From Nematostella vectensis (lineage: Eukaryota; Cnidaria; Anthozoa; Actiniaria; Edwardsiidae): 64,000 nucleotides of DNA. The DNA is taken from NCBI RefSeq assembly GCF_932526225.1, contig NC_064039.1, positions 9,876,139-9,940,138 of the forward strand. The letters run 5' to 3'. Shown in pieces: positions 36,601 through 47,000 of this stretch (position 1 is the first letter of the stretch; the number at the start of each line of letters is the position of its first letter). The notes under the pieces are model-generated. The model searched no databases and had not been told where the DNA came from. It worked only from the letters and a program-made list of their open reading frames with translations. The position numbers and the translations under genes are program-made.

Positions 36601-39600
36601 TTGTCTTCACTGCTTTTGATATTTTCTCTTGACCCTTTCCAAATTATTTTCCCTACTGAACAGTTTTCTGTTTTCCCTCTCCATGATCTATAGAGATAAA
36701 AATACACAGTTGTAGCAAGCGATTAGTCTAGATAACATGACGTTTTTTTCACTTGGAATTACCTGTACAGTGTAGTTGCTATTTTTCCCCCCTTTCTGGC
36801 TACCCCTGTGGAATGTCTTGTTCTGCATGTGGTTTTTCTTTTCCACTGTCTGGCAATTGAACTGGTGGATCGTGCCATGAATCTCCAAAAATTGGGGGAC
36901 ATGATAAACAAGAACTGTAGAGAAAAAAATGCATAAAATTACTTGGTCTCGGAGATCCCAAGTCAATTAAGGAATCTCATTTTAATCTTACCATGTATAT
37001 ATGGAATTACATCCTGTGGAGAGATAAAAGAAAGCACAATTAAAATAATATATCTACTGATTTTATTTTTTCAGTGACATATGATCAAATGAGGCTTGTG
37101 TCCTGCCAGTTCAACTAACCACAGGGATGTAGAATTACCTCATCAAACGTGGCCTTTCTAAATTTGGTTCCCCATTGGCGGGCCTTTTCTTGAAAAGCAT
37201 CTGCTCGAAGATATGCTTCATCTCCAGGATTTGCCCCAAGAGCATCAGTGAGGACCATCAAACTTTTCCACACTTGTGTCAGCTCTGATATGCTAAGAAC
37301 TGTTTTCTCACAAGTGGGAGTGGACGATGGCTACAAAACACAAAGCAATTGTTAAATTAGCTTTATACACAGTAGTATCCTGGGTGTGCTGGTCTTTTTT
37401 ATAATGAAAATAAAAATCATACCTCAAACACTATGTTGTTGCGGTCAAGATGATCCTTGAGTGTGGCACGTAGGAAGTCCTTGGTGCCTGTCGACCTCAG
37501 ATGGAACTTCCTACATTCCTCCACTAGCTGGGCTTTGGTCAGACAGTCAAGGCTGGTGATGGACTTGTTCTCCATGTCTCCTAGGAAGGCATGGATATCA
37601 AGCCCCCTAATGATAGTTTCCAAATCATCACCTTTATAAGGAAAAGAGGATTCAAAGAAAATAAATAACGAAACTTTATAGTAATTTCATATTAGTTTCA
37701 GTTATTATAACAGTCTTTTCTATTAGTCAGTTATTTACTTACAATCCAAAGAGCTCCACTTGGTTGTGGTTTTGCCACTGTCATCCTGGACATCATAGAA
37801 ACAAAACCTCACACCTGCAAATACAATATGGCAAGAAAACAAAATGATAATCACCATAAGACATCCCCTATACCCATTTACCCTATACATGAAATTTTTA
37901 TTTACCCAAAGCTTCTATTGCTTCTTCCATGGCTTTTTTAACATTCTGCTCTATAGCCCAGCAAGCAACCTAGAAGTTTAATATATACCAGGAACTTTTT
38001 TAAAAAATGGCTCAATGGAGATTTGAATTTGTTAAATAAGCATAATTTTACCTGGTTGAGAAGTTTTCCCATGATCCTCAATTTGAGGTGCAGGGTGTCG
38101 GGTATGACCTTGGTAAATTCAATGTCCACGAGAGGTAAACATTGAACTCCCTTGGCATTTGGACACCCAACACGTGCACGGCACTGGTTTAAGGTTCTGG
38201 TTATGGGCCATTGTGGGACTGAAATTTTTATCAAATTTATCTAGTTATTTATAATATAGCTGACAATGGAATAATTCATAAAAACAAAAATCATTTAATT
38301 CATTACATAACATTCATTATATAAGTAACAAAATTAAAAAACTTACTAGAAAAGTCTCTGATCATCCTTTTGCTGCATTCGCACCAAATGCAGAAGTACA
38401 AGGCACAGGGACTATTAATTCCGAGAATACACGCCATGAACTTCCAGTCAGCACACATCACCCTTAAAAAAGGGATAAAAGTTACATATGTCCTGTTTAA
38501 TGCCAGATCATAAGATTATTGGTTGCAAAAAAAATGAAACCTACCAATCAATAGTGTATTCAAGGCCATTAACAAGAATGCCAGTTCTCCCTAGGGCCTT
38601 CATCTCATCAAAAACCCCTCTCAAGGTCGCCTTTAGGATGTCATATGACTCCTTGCCTATAATAAAAAGTGTTCACAGATATATGGCTTTAGTTGACTAT
38701 ATCATTAGGAAGATTTGTTCTCGCTTACAGCTGCAATAAATTAGCTGCAACCAACTCACCATCATATATAGATATACAGTATTCCCTTTCTGGGCTTCTT
38801 TTAACAGAGTTTTCTGCTGGAAAGCAGAAGGTTGTCATAACACTCCCGAGTTTTTTGGTGGTTTTTCTACCATCACCAGAAAACCGAAGGGTTATAACAT
38901 TGCCCCCTGCATTTCCAATGACATCTGAACTATAACTTAGAATGTCCTTGATGGATCTTGAACATCCTTTTGCATTCTGAAAGGAGAAACTTTGTTTAAT
39001 GAATTATTGGGTTTGTACAGTATTTGCTTGTTTTAAAGGATGCAAAATGTGCTGTGCACAAAGCAAATCAGAATTAAGACTATCAACAGACTAACCCCTT
39101 CAAATTCTGTAATAGGAATGATTGCATTTTGAGCTTTTCTCTCTTTCTGTATCCCATACAGTGATGGCAAGCTGGACCCAGCTACCATCTTTAGCTCATG
39201 GTATGCTGAGTCAGAAACATCACCATCATCTTTGGCCTGAGATTATAAAAATAATCTAAATATAGAAAAAATAAGAAACCTACAGTACTGTACATGTACT
39301 TCTATAATACCTACCTTGAGAGCTCTTTGGATCTTTTTATGGTCAATCTCCTCAGGCTCAACCCTCTCATTGAAATGTAGGGCAAAACTGACCATACCAA
39401 CTTCAAGTTGAACCTAGAGATAAGGAAACATTGAAATGTAGGGCAAAACTGACCAACTTCAAGTTGAACCTAGAGATAAGGAAACATTTTATGATAAACA
39501 AATGCCATTATAACAGAATTGGTAAATTTAGGTTGTTTCCATGTGTACAAAAATTCTAAACAAACCTCAACAACTTTCCAATCTGTTGGAAGCTTCTCAA

Positions 39601-40831
39601 ATTGCTTCTCAAGCCATTTTTTAATCTCTGACTTTTTGTGAAATTGAGCTTTTGGCTCAAGGTCACAAAAAGGCTTTCTCGGCTGAAGAAAGGGCTTTTT
39701 TTCCTTGCCTAGCTCCTTTCTCATGCCATCTCTCTCTTTGACAACATCAGCGAGTCGATGTTTTAGCTCTGACAGCTGATTCTCGAGCTCTCCGATTCTC
39801 GAGTCCCGAGAATCACACAGCCCGATTTCACGGACTTGAGGTAGCATGTAAGCCAATCTTTGTTTTTTCAATGGAGGACCTTGTGAAAAATTTGTCAAAT
39901 ACCCTTGCACCATCATTTTAGTAGATATCTATCATGAACAAGCAAACGAGACGACTAAACTTTTGAACCTCTTCCCGCCTAAGTTTACCGAGATTCTGCA
40001 AGATGATCCCCAAAAAACAACCCGTGAAGATTATCTAGATAAGAATTGCGCCAAAATTATACAAACAAAAAACGGAAATATTAGAAAGGAATACTTAGCT
40101 TCTCGTCCTTCGGGTGTTTCTGTACTCTTCAGCATCAGGATCACACAAGGACGTAGTCGATTAAAATACCTACGAGGGCTTTTTTCCACAAGTTAGGCTG
40201 GCAGAAGAAAGATCTAGCCCCTACAGGGGTATTTGATGAGAAAAATAGGTATTTTTCGCTTCTATAAGCAGAAATCTCAGGTTAAATAGCCCTGTTTTCC
40301 AAAAATAATCGCTCTTCGTCCGCCATCTTGGATAGCTCAGAGAAAACCCATTTGTAATTTGCCAGGTTACACAGCTCCTAGTCTCAGTCTCTAAAAAAGC
40401 GGCCGAGCGAGTTTGAATAACACCAAAAGTTTGATATAATAGCTATAAGAGGATGAATGCCACATTGTTATATATGTTACACAAATTGCTCACGCTATAG
40501 AACGTCAAATGCGCTTAGAATAGGTATAAAATCTGGAATCACAGTTATACAAAGCTCAAAATGTAAGGGCACAAATACAATCTACCAACTCTTTGTTAAC
40601 TTTACTACTTTTAATTCGTAAACATGATGCGCACTGCCATCCTCCCCTCCCCCCAAAGTTCCATACCCCCCCCTCCCTCTACGCATTGCTGACATGTCTG
40701 CCACAGTGGACATCAAGGGCCTTGATCCAAACCTCGCTAGAAACACTCACCAAGAAGAAGAAATTGAACATCATCATCGGCACCTTGAGGCACTTGGCGT
40801 TCACAAAGCCTTGCTTCTTTTCTTCCATCAT
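24700..40831 (-). CDS. Tetraspanin A, CD63-like class, 243 aa
   Basis: Exons in gene order: 40831-40751, 28030-27839, 26815-26741, 26130-26035, 25724-25578, 25210-25127, 24756-24700; every junction is phase 0 and GT-AG. The product of 243 residues has four membrane segments: TM1 from KVPMMMFNFFFL into LSGVAMVVLG, TM2 in exon 2, TM3 in exon 3, TM4 in exons 6-7. The large extracellular loop has CCG, PDSCCK and GCG plus a further GC (six cysteines), and NTT and NNS sequons. Tetraspanins organise membrane microdomains with integrins and other partners. The exon 1 assignment is an inference: it lies 12.7 kb away, beyond another gene, but completes TM1 in frame and nothing closer does. Exon lengths and phases match tetraspanin B. 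Repeats overlap the acceptors of exons 3 and 7. Confidence 0.86.
24751..25015. repeat. About 79-bp tandem repeat, four copies, containing the exon 7 acceptor
   Basis: Copies begin near 24751, 24830, 24911 and 24988 and share ATAAGACCATGAAGGA. The first holds the working acceptor of tetraspanin A exon 7 (minus strand TTTCAG before CTGATT). The second keeps CAG, while the third and fourth have lost the AG. Confidence 0.8.
25320..25572. repeat. GTCT/GTCC tetranucleotide microsatellite
   Basis: Imperfect runs of CTGT and CCGT words fill intron 5 of tetraspanin A up to the donor of exon 5. The left edge (25301-25325) resembles the end of exon 5 (25565-25590), suggesting that the donor region was included in a duplication. 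Plus-strand open frames here are by-products. Confidence 0.8.
25845..26030. repeat. G-tract interspersed repeat next to tetraspanin A exon 4
   Basis: It begins with a GGGGCGGATCCAG-type terminus followed by a G run, a form common at ends of hAT-like elements. The right boundary was not resolved. Confidence 0.35.
26220..26450. mobile_element. Family B repeat copy, right end unresolved
   Basis: It starts AGGCGCGTGTCCAGA, continues with a G run, and shares CTCATGTGA, GACTTTAGTTGAC-type and GCTAAGGAT words in the same order as the complete copy at 52341-52545. The right terminus was not found. Confidence 0.5.
26803..26987. repeat. 30-bp tandem repeat, six copies, each a duplicated 3' splice site
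   Basis: Units start at 26803, 26833, 26863, 26893, 26925 and 26955. On the minus strand each carries a pyrimidine tract, CACACAG and the first 13 bases of tetraspanin A exon 3. Copies 4 and 6 share a 2-bp insertion, making 32-bp units. Confidence 0.93.
27187..27262 (+). mobile_element. tRNA-like SINE head
   Basis: A-box-like TAGCGTAGTGGATAGC at 27196-27211 is followed 29 bp later by B-box-like GAAGTTCGAAACGG at 27241. The match is weaker than for the other two SINE fragments. Confidence 0.4.
27422..27752. mobile_element. Short inverted-repeat element, family A
   Basis: The left end is CAGGCCCGTACCCA and the right end TGGGTACGGGCCTG. The flanks are CATTG and CATTT, a near-perfect 5-bp duplication. 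The right part holds two adjacent copies of the CCCCAAGAAAAATCCTGGGT terminus-like block. Confidence 0.8.
29040..30844 (-). mobile_element. 5'-truncated non-LTR retrotransposon (LINE), reverse transcriptase ORF
   Basis: An uninterrupted 592-codon frame (30844-29066) encodes a LINE reverse transcriptase: NYRGISLLS, GFRSGRGTMD, the A motif AVFIDFSKAFD, NGVKQGCVLAP, and the catalytic YADDSA. The C-terminal domain found in RTE-, Proto2- or Rex-like LINEs follows (YGAETWT, RWTGHVHRMD, GRPRLRFKD). The upstream apurinic endonuclease domain is absent: the frame starts just at the linker before RT, so the copy is 5' truncated. The RT frame has no stop or shift, indicating a young insertion. It lies in intron 1 of tetraspanin A, same strand. 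The exact clade cannot be settled by eye. Confidence 0.93.
33018..33131. repeat. Nested inverted repeat
   Basis: The outer arms AGTCTCCTGCG and AAGGAGACT pair. An inner hairpin is formed by CAGTCTCGAA and TTCGAGACTG, with GTCAGTC and GACTGAC between. Cruciform potential is clear; boundaries are approximate. Confidence 0.55.
33634..33718. mobile_element. 85-bp foldback element, family D
   Basis: The ends TTACCCTGG and CCAGGGTAA are exact inverted repeats, and the inner arms GAGTCTCGAGCTTC and GAAGCTCGAGCCTC extend the hairpin. A second member lies at 34274-34428. Confidence 0.75.
34067..34091 (+). repeat. Poly-G run
   Basis: About 25 consecutive G residues. Similar long G or C tracts occur at 15326-15352, 42657-42669 and 51540-51557. 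Confidence 0.95.
34274..34428. mobile_element. 155-bp foldback element, family D
   Basis: The outer ends TTACCCTGGGTACCAGAG and CTGGTACCTAGGGTAA pair, and the inner arms with GAGCGAAGCGAAAGAGCTAT and AGCTATTTCGCTTCGCTC form a perfect hairpin. It is of the same family as 33634-33718. Confidence 0.8.
35523..36170 (+). CDS. Chromodomain-containing ORF, 215 aa
   Basis: A single uninterrupted frame begins at an ATG in the good context ACATGGCGG. Residues 47-78 match a chromodomain: KVWEIERVL, then DYAFVKWKGYSDRYNST, keeping the KW and KGY aromatics of the methyl-lysine cage. The usual TWEP after this is degraded to TVSL. The N-terminus (TRSGRIIKKPDRL) resembles the basic linker seen before chromodomains in retroelement integrases and in host proteins. 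Residues 85-215 match nothing I know. The stop TGA (36168-36170) is followed in the same frame by about 62 open codons ending at a GTAAGT donor at 36358, so the present end may be a nonsense change. It lies opposite in strand to tetraspanin A and within its intron. It may be a gene, a retrocopy, or a retroelement remnant. Confidence 0.5.
   Translation: MAANTDSLKTRSGRIIKKPDRLVKYLDHSSVDTYVKEEKEEEEKVWEIERVLNVEGDYAFVKWKGYSDRYNSTVSLSLNPQLSCYLAVNAGNPDSSEVAREKLPILCSEDKELWLIRHALFDELQFRTPENDTGLIRRVQVKVPLSKGGFSALFGKGTFSFATSRKLDFSGTRNIRFPCTAVEFGTVIGTEFMARQLPDSSTICEVDSSSKMWIS
36607..39916 (-). CDS. RAG1/Transib-core-like protein with SAP-like motif, 664 aa, 14 exons
   Basis: Exons in gene order: 39916-39566, 39413-39315, 39236-39096, 38976-38760, 38656-38545, 38462-38347, 38218-38052, 37969-37906, 37814-37743, 37631-37423, 37330-37139, 37013-36992, 36914-36763, 36687-36607. 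All are GT-AG, with mixed phases that agree, giving 664 residues. It has an N-terminal coiled coil (about 55-90). Candidate catalytic acids: D232 in SGDGRKT, D312 in CADWKFM, E612 in QTVEKKNH. Candidate zinc ligands: C331 and C334 (CIWC), H587 and H592 (HVLVYHVP). D312 to C331 is 19 residues and H592 to E612 is 20, exactly as in RAG1 (D708-C727, H942-E962). An LH motif sits at 388-389 and a SAP-like motif at about 476-508. Known RAG1/Transib proteins are DDE recombinases. Many introns and no terminal repeats noticed suggest a host gene. It is nested in tetraspanin A intron 1. Other DDE clades remain possible. Confidence 0.8.
39368..39486. repeat. 61/55-bp tandem duplication covering a splice acceptor
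   Basis: The block from CATTGAAATGTAGGGC to TAGAGATAAGGAAA occurs twice, at 39368-39428 and from 39429; the second lacks 6 bp. Each copy includes the acceptor and first bases of exon 2 of the RAG1-like gene. Only the copy nearer the exon body (AG at 39415-39414) keeps the reading frame. Confidence 0.9.
40321..40331 (-). promoter_or_regulatory. YY1-like element
   Basis: On the minus strand this reads CCAAGATGGCG, the YY1 core. It lies about 400 bp upstream of the RAG1-like start codon and downstream of tetraspanin A exon 1, a plausible internal promoter for the nested gene. One motif match only. Confidence 0.4.
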
Positions 40832-43800
40832 TACGGCGTTATCTCGTTACACCCCGAGTCCCGTGCTATTTGAACAGCTTTCAAACTCCTCACACACGGT
40901 GTGTACCGACAGTGCTATCCTTGTCGTGACTCAAGTTTCTGCGAGAAGCCCGGGCCACTCAGCTTGCTGTCTCAAGGGCCCGCTTCTCCCAGGAACGATC
41001 GTTATGCGGCATGGATCTGTCAGTGAGCTATTAAGGAGGTTAAGTATACTGGTAAGGTGAGTGAATGTTTTGATGCCGTAAGTATACAGGGGCTTGAGAT
41101 ATGAATCTGTGCCAGAGTAAATTAGTGATGCATTCTTGCCATCAAGATAAAAAGGTTAGTCTTGGACTTGAACCATGATGTGTTTACGAGATTTTTGTCA
41201 TTCATTCCATATGTCAAGTCCACGTCATGTATCGCGGTTTCAGTTATCCGATTCATGCAGATGGCGCAGTTTCACAGTTTCACATGCCTTTTACACTAGT
41301 TCATCATTTGCTATTTCATAGCTCTTTTTTACCACACTCATTTATCCGTACTGAGACTGCCTAATAATAAAAATCGAGCCCAATCACTGTCACCGCCCAT
41401 GGTAAGTGTTCGAGGGCCGTCTTTGTGTGGTTTTTAAATTATGACTCGATACTCTTTGATGAGTTTCGTTTTCGGGTCTCCTATTAACATCGTAAAGTAC
41501 GGTGAATGCAGCCGATACAGCAAACCTATAAAATTGCTCTCCGATGAATATTATACAGTATCGACCGATGGTTTCCTGTTTACATACTAAATTGCTATTT
41601 GATTACATGTACAAGGTTGGTGAGAACAGATAGGGCGACCTTTTTTATTACACGCATAAGCTGAAATTCCTGTTGACCTTTCCCTTAGTAGGGTGGGGGC
41701 TTTGAGTATTCATTATTTGGAAATAATAAGTGTGGTAAGAGGATAAGTAGAACCAGTAAGTCTAATGATCGGTGCCTATGGAGACTTGGATGTGAGGATG
41801 ATACCCGTTTGATGGACGACTTCTTCGATGTTAAACATCACCTATGCCCCCATCCCATTCCTGAAAATGGGCTGGGTAGTTTATCGTAAGGGGAAAAACG
41901 CAGAAAATTTTAGACGGTCAGGGCAAGTTTGACCAAAAAAGGCTTGTAACGTTTCACCTTCTTCAGTCGTAATGATAACGACATTTGACAGAGCCGAATA
42001 CTAGTGTCTCGAAGTCTGCTTAATGAATAAGACTCAAATATCTTTGATTGGAAAAGAAAGCATCAAATAGTTTATTCTATTCATACATCTATTGGCCATG
42101 CAATGCCGTGGCAAGTTTGATGACAATAATCTTTCAGGGTAAGGGGTGGAGGGCAATAGGTAAATGTATAGCTGTCAACATGACAACGTTCCATACGACC
42201 TGAAGTCTGTGGAAGTCTGGGTCCTATTTATCATTACTAGATGTTTGTTTCAGCCCGTGAAATGTGAAAAAGTCTTTTTTCGGTCCGTGAAAACGTGATC
42301 TATACCCCCCTTTACCACCCTGAGAAATATGCGGATAACCAATTCATCCAAATTACATCGCACGTATAAAAAAATGTGCAGACAAAGCTTCACTTAGCCC
42401 AAATATTTCTAGATAACCAATATGAAAGTAGCTAGTTTCGTCTACATTGTCATGGTTGAAGACGATCAGAAGATATCAGTTATTGGTGTTTTTTTTTATT
42501 TGCGTAGAATAAGGCGAGTTAGGGACGCTGGCGCGGCTTAACTAAAAAACGCCAGAAGGCTTATCAGACAAAGCGCTCAGGCGCGTACTCAGGATTTGCC
42601 AAGGGGGGTGCGCAGTATTATTTGAAGATTCCTGACCCACTTTTTGGCCGCCAAGGGGGGGGGGGGGGGTGCGCGCGCTTCCAGTCTTGTACAAAAGGAG
42701 CAATATTCCCTTTGCAAGCTTATCTCCTCGAGGACTTAGTTATACCCACGTAAACACCATTGGGGTGCACCTGCACCTCTCCTGTAAACATCCGTATCCC
42801 AACGGCAGCGTGTAGCTACACCCAGTGAAACAAAACTTACGGAGCTCTAAAGATATATTTTCCTGTAGGGTGGTGGGATTCTGAAAATAAATGAAACTCC
42901 TGTAGAAAGCTATACCCAGTCAGCTTAACTACAGAAAGTGGAAGCTATATCAATAGAAAACTTAAAGAACTCTATAAACATAAGAAAGTCTATAGGGGGT
43001 GGTGGGAAGCGCCTCTAAGAGCTAAGTCGGCTAAACAGAAAATATAACTTAGAGAGCTTTAGGCCCTCAGATATAATATATGGGATGACAGGATTCCCAA
43101 ACCCAAAACAACAGAAAAGATATCATGTTGAGGTCTGTAACAAAAAATACTCTTTCTACATAATACAAACAATTTATATCACATAATGTTTCTTATTGAT
43201 AAACTTTATTATCAGCATTTAAATCCACAAAATACAAAAGCTAAAAAACTTCATACCACGTTTAGAGAGCGTATGATACATTGGCTATTCAAAAATTTGT
43301 CAAAAACCAGCATAGACAAACTAGTGATGTTATTAACTTAAACTTAAATTCCATTCAACGTTAGGTCTCTTAAGACCAAGCCTTCACACGTGAAAACTGT
43401 AGCACAAATGTGGAACAAACAAAATTATTAATATATACTCAGACATTCTGTTGGACTATTTTATACAAACCATGGCTGTCAAAAGACCTTAAACCTAGCT
43501 ATACTATATAAATCCCTAACTATGTATACAAATTATTAGGACTTTCGGCTGCGAAATTTTCTATTGGCTTTTTGGTAGAAAACCAGTTCCTTCAAGTAAA
43601 ACATTTTGAGATGACAGATATATACTAGACGAAACAGGCCTTGGATAAGATCACGAAAAGTGATCAAATCTTTATCTTTGAAATGCCATATCTTTCAGTT
43701 ATAGGATATTTATATTCAATTGTAGGCCGTTTGTATCAAATGTTATAAATATACTGTAAATTTATGTGGGAGAAATTTGTGAATAATACTATCCAGAAGT

Positions 43801-44080
43801 CATACTTCTACAAAAACTACTTACCTTTGATATTATGCTAGATGATCAATTCTTAACAGTATTTACTATTAGTCAACTCAGTATTTACTATTAGTCAACT
43901 ATTGTGGACACTCTTTGGGGCTGGATATATATTTTTTTAATTTTAGGTATTTTTGAATAAGAGTAGTTGTCAGTGACCATAAAAGCATGCCCATAAGGGA
44001 GTTTAGAGTTGACTGTACTGAGGTATCTATATCAACTCAACTTTAAATTCTGCCTGTTAGGACTTGCTTCAGGACTTCAC
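40832..44080. other. Intergenic region between the two tetraspanins
   Basis: The left edge must hold the tetraspanin A promoter. Apart from the interspersed repeat near 42578 I recognise no gene or RNA; the sequence is AT-rich. Confidence 0.5.
42578..42680. mobile_element. G-tract interspersed repeat, family C
   Basis: It starts CAGGCGCGTACTCAGGAT and shares TATTATTTGAAGATTC, CCCACTTTTTGGCC and CCAAGGGG, in order, with 62950-63095. The two copies define a family with a G run after the terminus. Confidence 0.65.
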
Positions 44081-47000
44081 TCAGTACGGCTCTATGTATT
44101 TCAACAGGAGTACAGCCGTAACAATACCAAACACCTGGGGATAGGATGAGTACAGGGGGGTTAGGAAGAATATGAAAAGAAAAATCAACATAATAGTAGT
44201 CACACCAAGAGCATTGTAATTTAGAAACAATCTATTAAATGCCCCCTATCTAAACAACGTCTCCTATCTAATGAACACCATCCTCTAAGCATACAAGTTT
44301 GTAATGAACGCCTCTCTCTAATAAACGCCGCTCCAATAGAAATTTTGGTAATATAAATGAAATTTAATTAGTCAAGAAATGCTTGCTACACAGGCTATAA
44401 TTTAACATGATCTTATCTACTGAGACTAGAACCCTACTGCACTTGGGTTTGTTATATTTCATATTTTGTAAAGAACACCCCACTGTAATGATCACCTCCA
44501 ATCTATTGAGCACCCCCCACCTCGGACCATCCAAATGCCCTGGGTGATTATTAGATCATTTACAGTATTGAGGTTCAACTTTAGCTAAGAAAGGGAAGTA
44601 ACCACCACCTGGACAGATCAACCTGGATTTAATATAATAGCAACCTCTCCTATTTTATTTGATCTTTAATGACGTGAAGGATTATTCAAGTACTGAAGCA
44701 AAGAATATGTTTATTATAAATGTAATTTTTGTTATTATTTTCTTTTTCCATTCTTGTTCCATGACCACATTGCCTGATTAGCGGCAATCATCTGAATTGG
44801 ACTTAAGAACAGTCTATAAAATGTAGGAGAGGTCTTTTAAAATACTAGAGCAGAGCGTTAGCAGTTAGAATGACATCTCAAATTCAAATCACGAAATGAA
44901 ATAATATGCATGGGGATACTTGATAATCAAGTCAGGATTAGATTTGATTTAAACAGGGTGCACAGTAAGAGTGTTCTGAGGAAAATTGAAGCAAAATCCT
45001 ACCTGAGAGAATGCAAGACCAAACGCAACGCCAACAAGTATTGCTAAGTTGTCCAGGAAAAACTTCTCAAGCTTGCTTATACAGCCCTACAACAATAGAT
45101 AAATGTCAGGTCATCCTGGTGGCAATAATACCATAACAGATATAATAGTGAGTAAGTATTTCCTGTAACATAGACCTTAACTAGCACAGATACAGGGGCA
45201 ACAAGCTAATGAGGAACTGCCCCAGGCCCCAAGTATAGCTGAAAGAATATGGTGCTTACCTCCCGCCCCTCCCCCTCCCCCTGAATACGAGGAATAACTA
45301 TCTCCCCCCCTCCATCCAAAGAAAAGTTTTTTTGTTATGGCCCTGTATCAGGTGTGTTATGAGTGGTGTGAATAACATCATGGATACCAAATATCTTGGC
45401 TATAAACAATTAAATATACTGTTTTTCCAAAAGGGTAAAAGGTGAAACTCTAAAAGAAAATATCACAACTATATGTGCTACTAGTATATAATATACAGTA
45501 GTACTCACAAATTCCTGGATGTTATTTGGGTGGAGCCTGATGCCGCACCCTGGGGATGGCGACTTGCAACAGGAGTCTGGGACAGAATTATTTCCACTTA
45601 TTTCACTCTGTTTCCATGACGTGTTATTCCAACTATCCATTCCTCTGTCTCCACAACACTTGAACTGAAAAAAAAGTTTTTAGTTTCAATTCAAATGAAA
45701 ACATTGTTAAAAGATATTATCCCCTTCTCTGACAGCAGGATTCGTGCTCATGACAAACAAAATTATTTGTTTGAGCAATTTCTAGCTAGTTAGTTACATC
45801 AAACAAAAAATTCAATACAACTTGTTAAAATTTGATGCAGACTTATAGTAACATGTTATCAAAATGTGTAGTTTTTATTTTGTGTTCATAAAGCCTGGAT
45901 GATCAGGGAAACACTCACTAAAAATCTAAAAAAGTAAGCACTTTGCCCTCACAGTATTAGTGCTTTGAATAGGGAATATCAATCTGGAATTCAAGTGAGT
46001 GACTAATATTGTAAAAAATAATGGCTACTTTTAGTATTTCTTCAGTGCGTATTCCCCAGCCCTTCCATAAACCGCAAATTGCAATTTATGTACCTCTTTC
46101 TGAAGGTCATCAATAGCCTTTGTGACTGCGTCAGTAAAGCCATAACGATTCATCTTCCCTCTGATGCCTACCTCCAGTTCATAGGATATCTAGATTGAGT
46201 AAAATAACAATAGCATATAGTGTCTAGCCAGTGGAAAGACATCCTTATAATTCTTAAAGCCTATGAATTGACTTGAGATTAGGATAAAAATGGGGTCACA
46301 TTTCCTATGTAGAAGAAAATTTAGAATTAATACATCCAGTAGGTATTGCTGATTGCATGGGTATTTCCAGAGGGTGGCCTCTAACCTAAAAAATTCTGAG
46401 AAGCAATGAACATGAGCCTCCTTAATTAAATGCCGCTGTAAAAATTCAAATATTGTGGCATTAAAACTAATCCCTTAAGGAAAAATAAGGGCATTTTTTT
46501 TTCATTTTGTACTTGTTTGACCAGCAAAGTTGTGACTGGAAAGTTTTATAGTAAGCAAAAACTCCCAGGAAATAAAAAATGTGACAGTTAAAAGAGCAAG
46601 ACAACAAGTACCCCTGGGCAAGTGGGGAAATTATTCAGGATGCTAATATGAAAATTGAGACTCTAAATGAGCTTTCAACTTACTTTTTTCAATTATAAAG
46701 AGAATAATAGAGAGCATGATAAAACTCTTGCATTAAATAATACTACAGATCAAGTTTATATCTTATAGAGTAACTTTACTGACCTCAGACCTGTAAATGA
46801 CAGCCACCACTCCGGTAGCAATCTCCAGGATGAATATCAATACTAACATGATCAGATACTATGGGGAGGGAGAATTGGAAACAATGATCAAATGACTGGC
46901 AAACAATTTCCAGGATAAATATTAGAACTAACATAATTAGGTTCCTCACTAGAAAGGGAAAACTGGATACAAAATAATCCAGGATGAGAATCAGTACTAA

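Noticed and set aside
36607-39916. Reading the RAG1-like gene as an active transposon
   Set aside because: It has 13 introns and I saw no terminal inverted repeats or target duplications flanking it, so a host gene is more likely.
40593-41060. Plus-strand frame of 155 codons
   Set aside because: It is a shadow of the minus-strand first exon of tetraspanin A and surrounding C-rich sequence; no domain.
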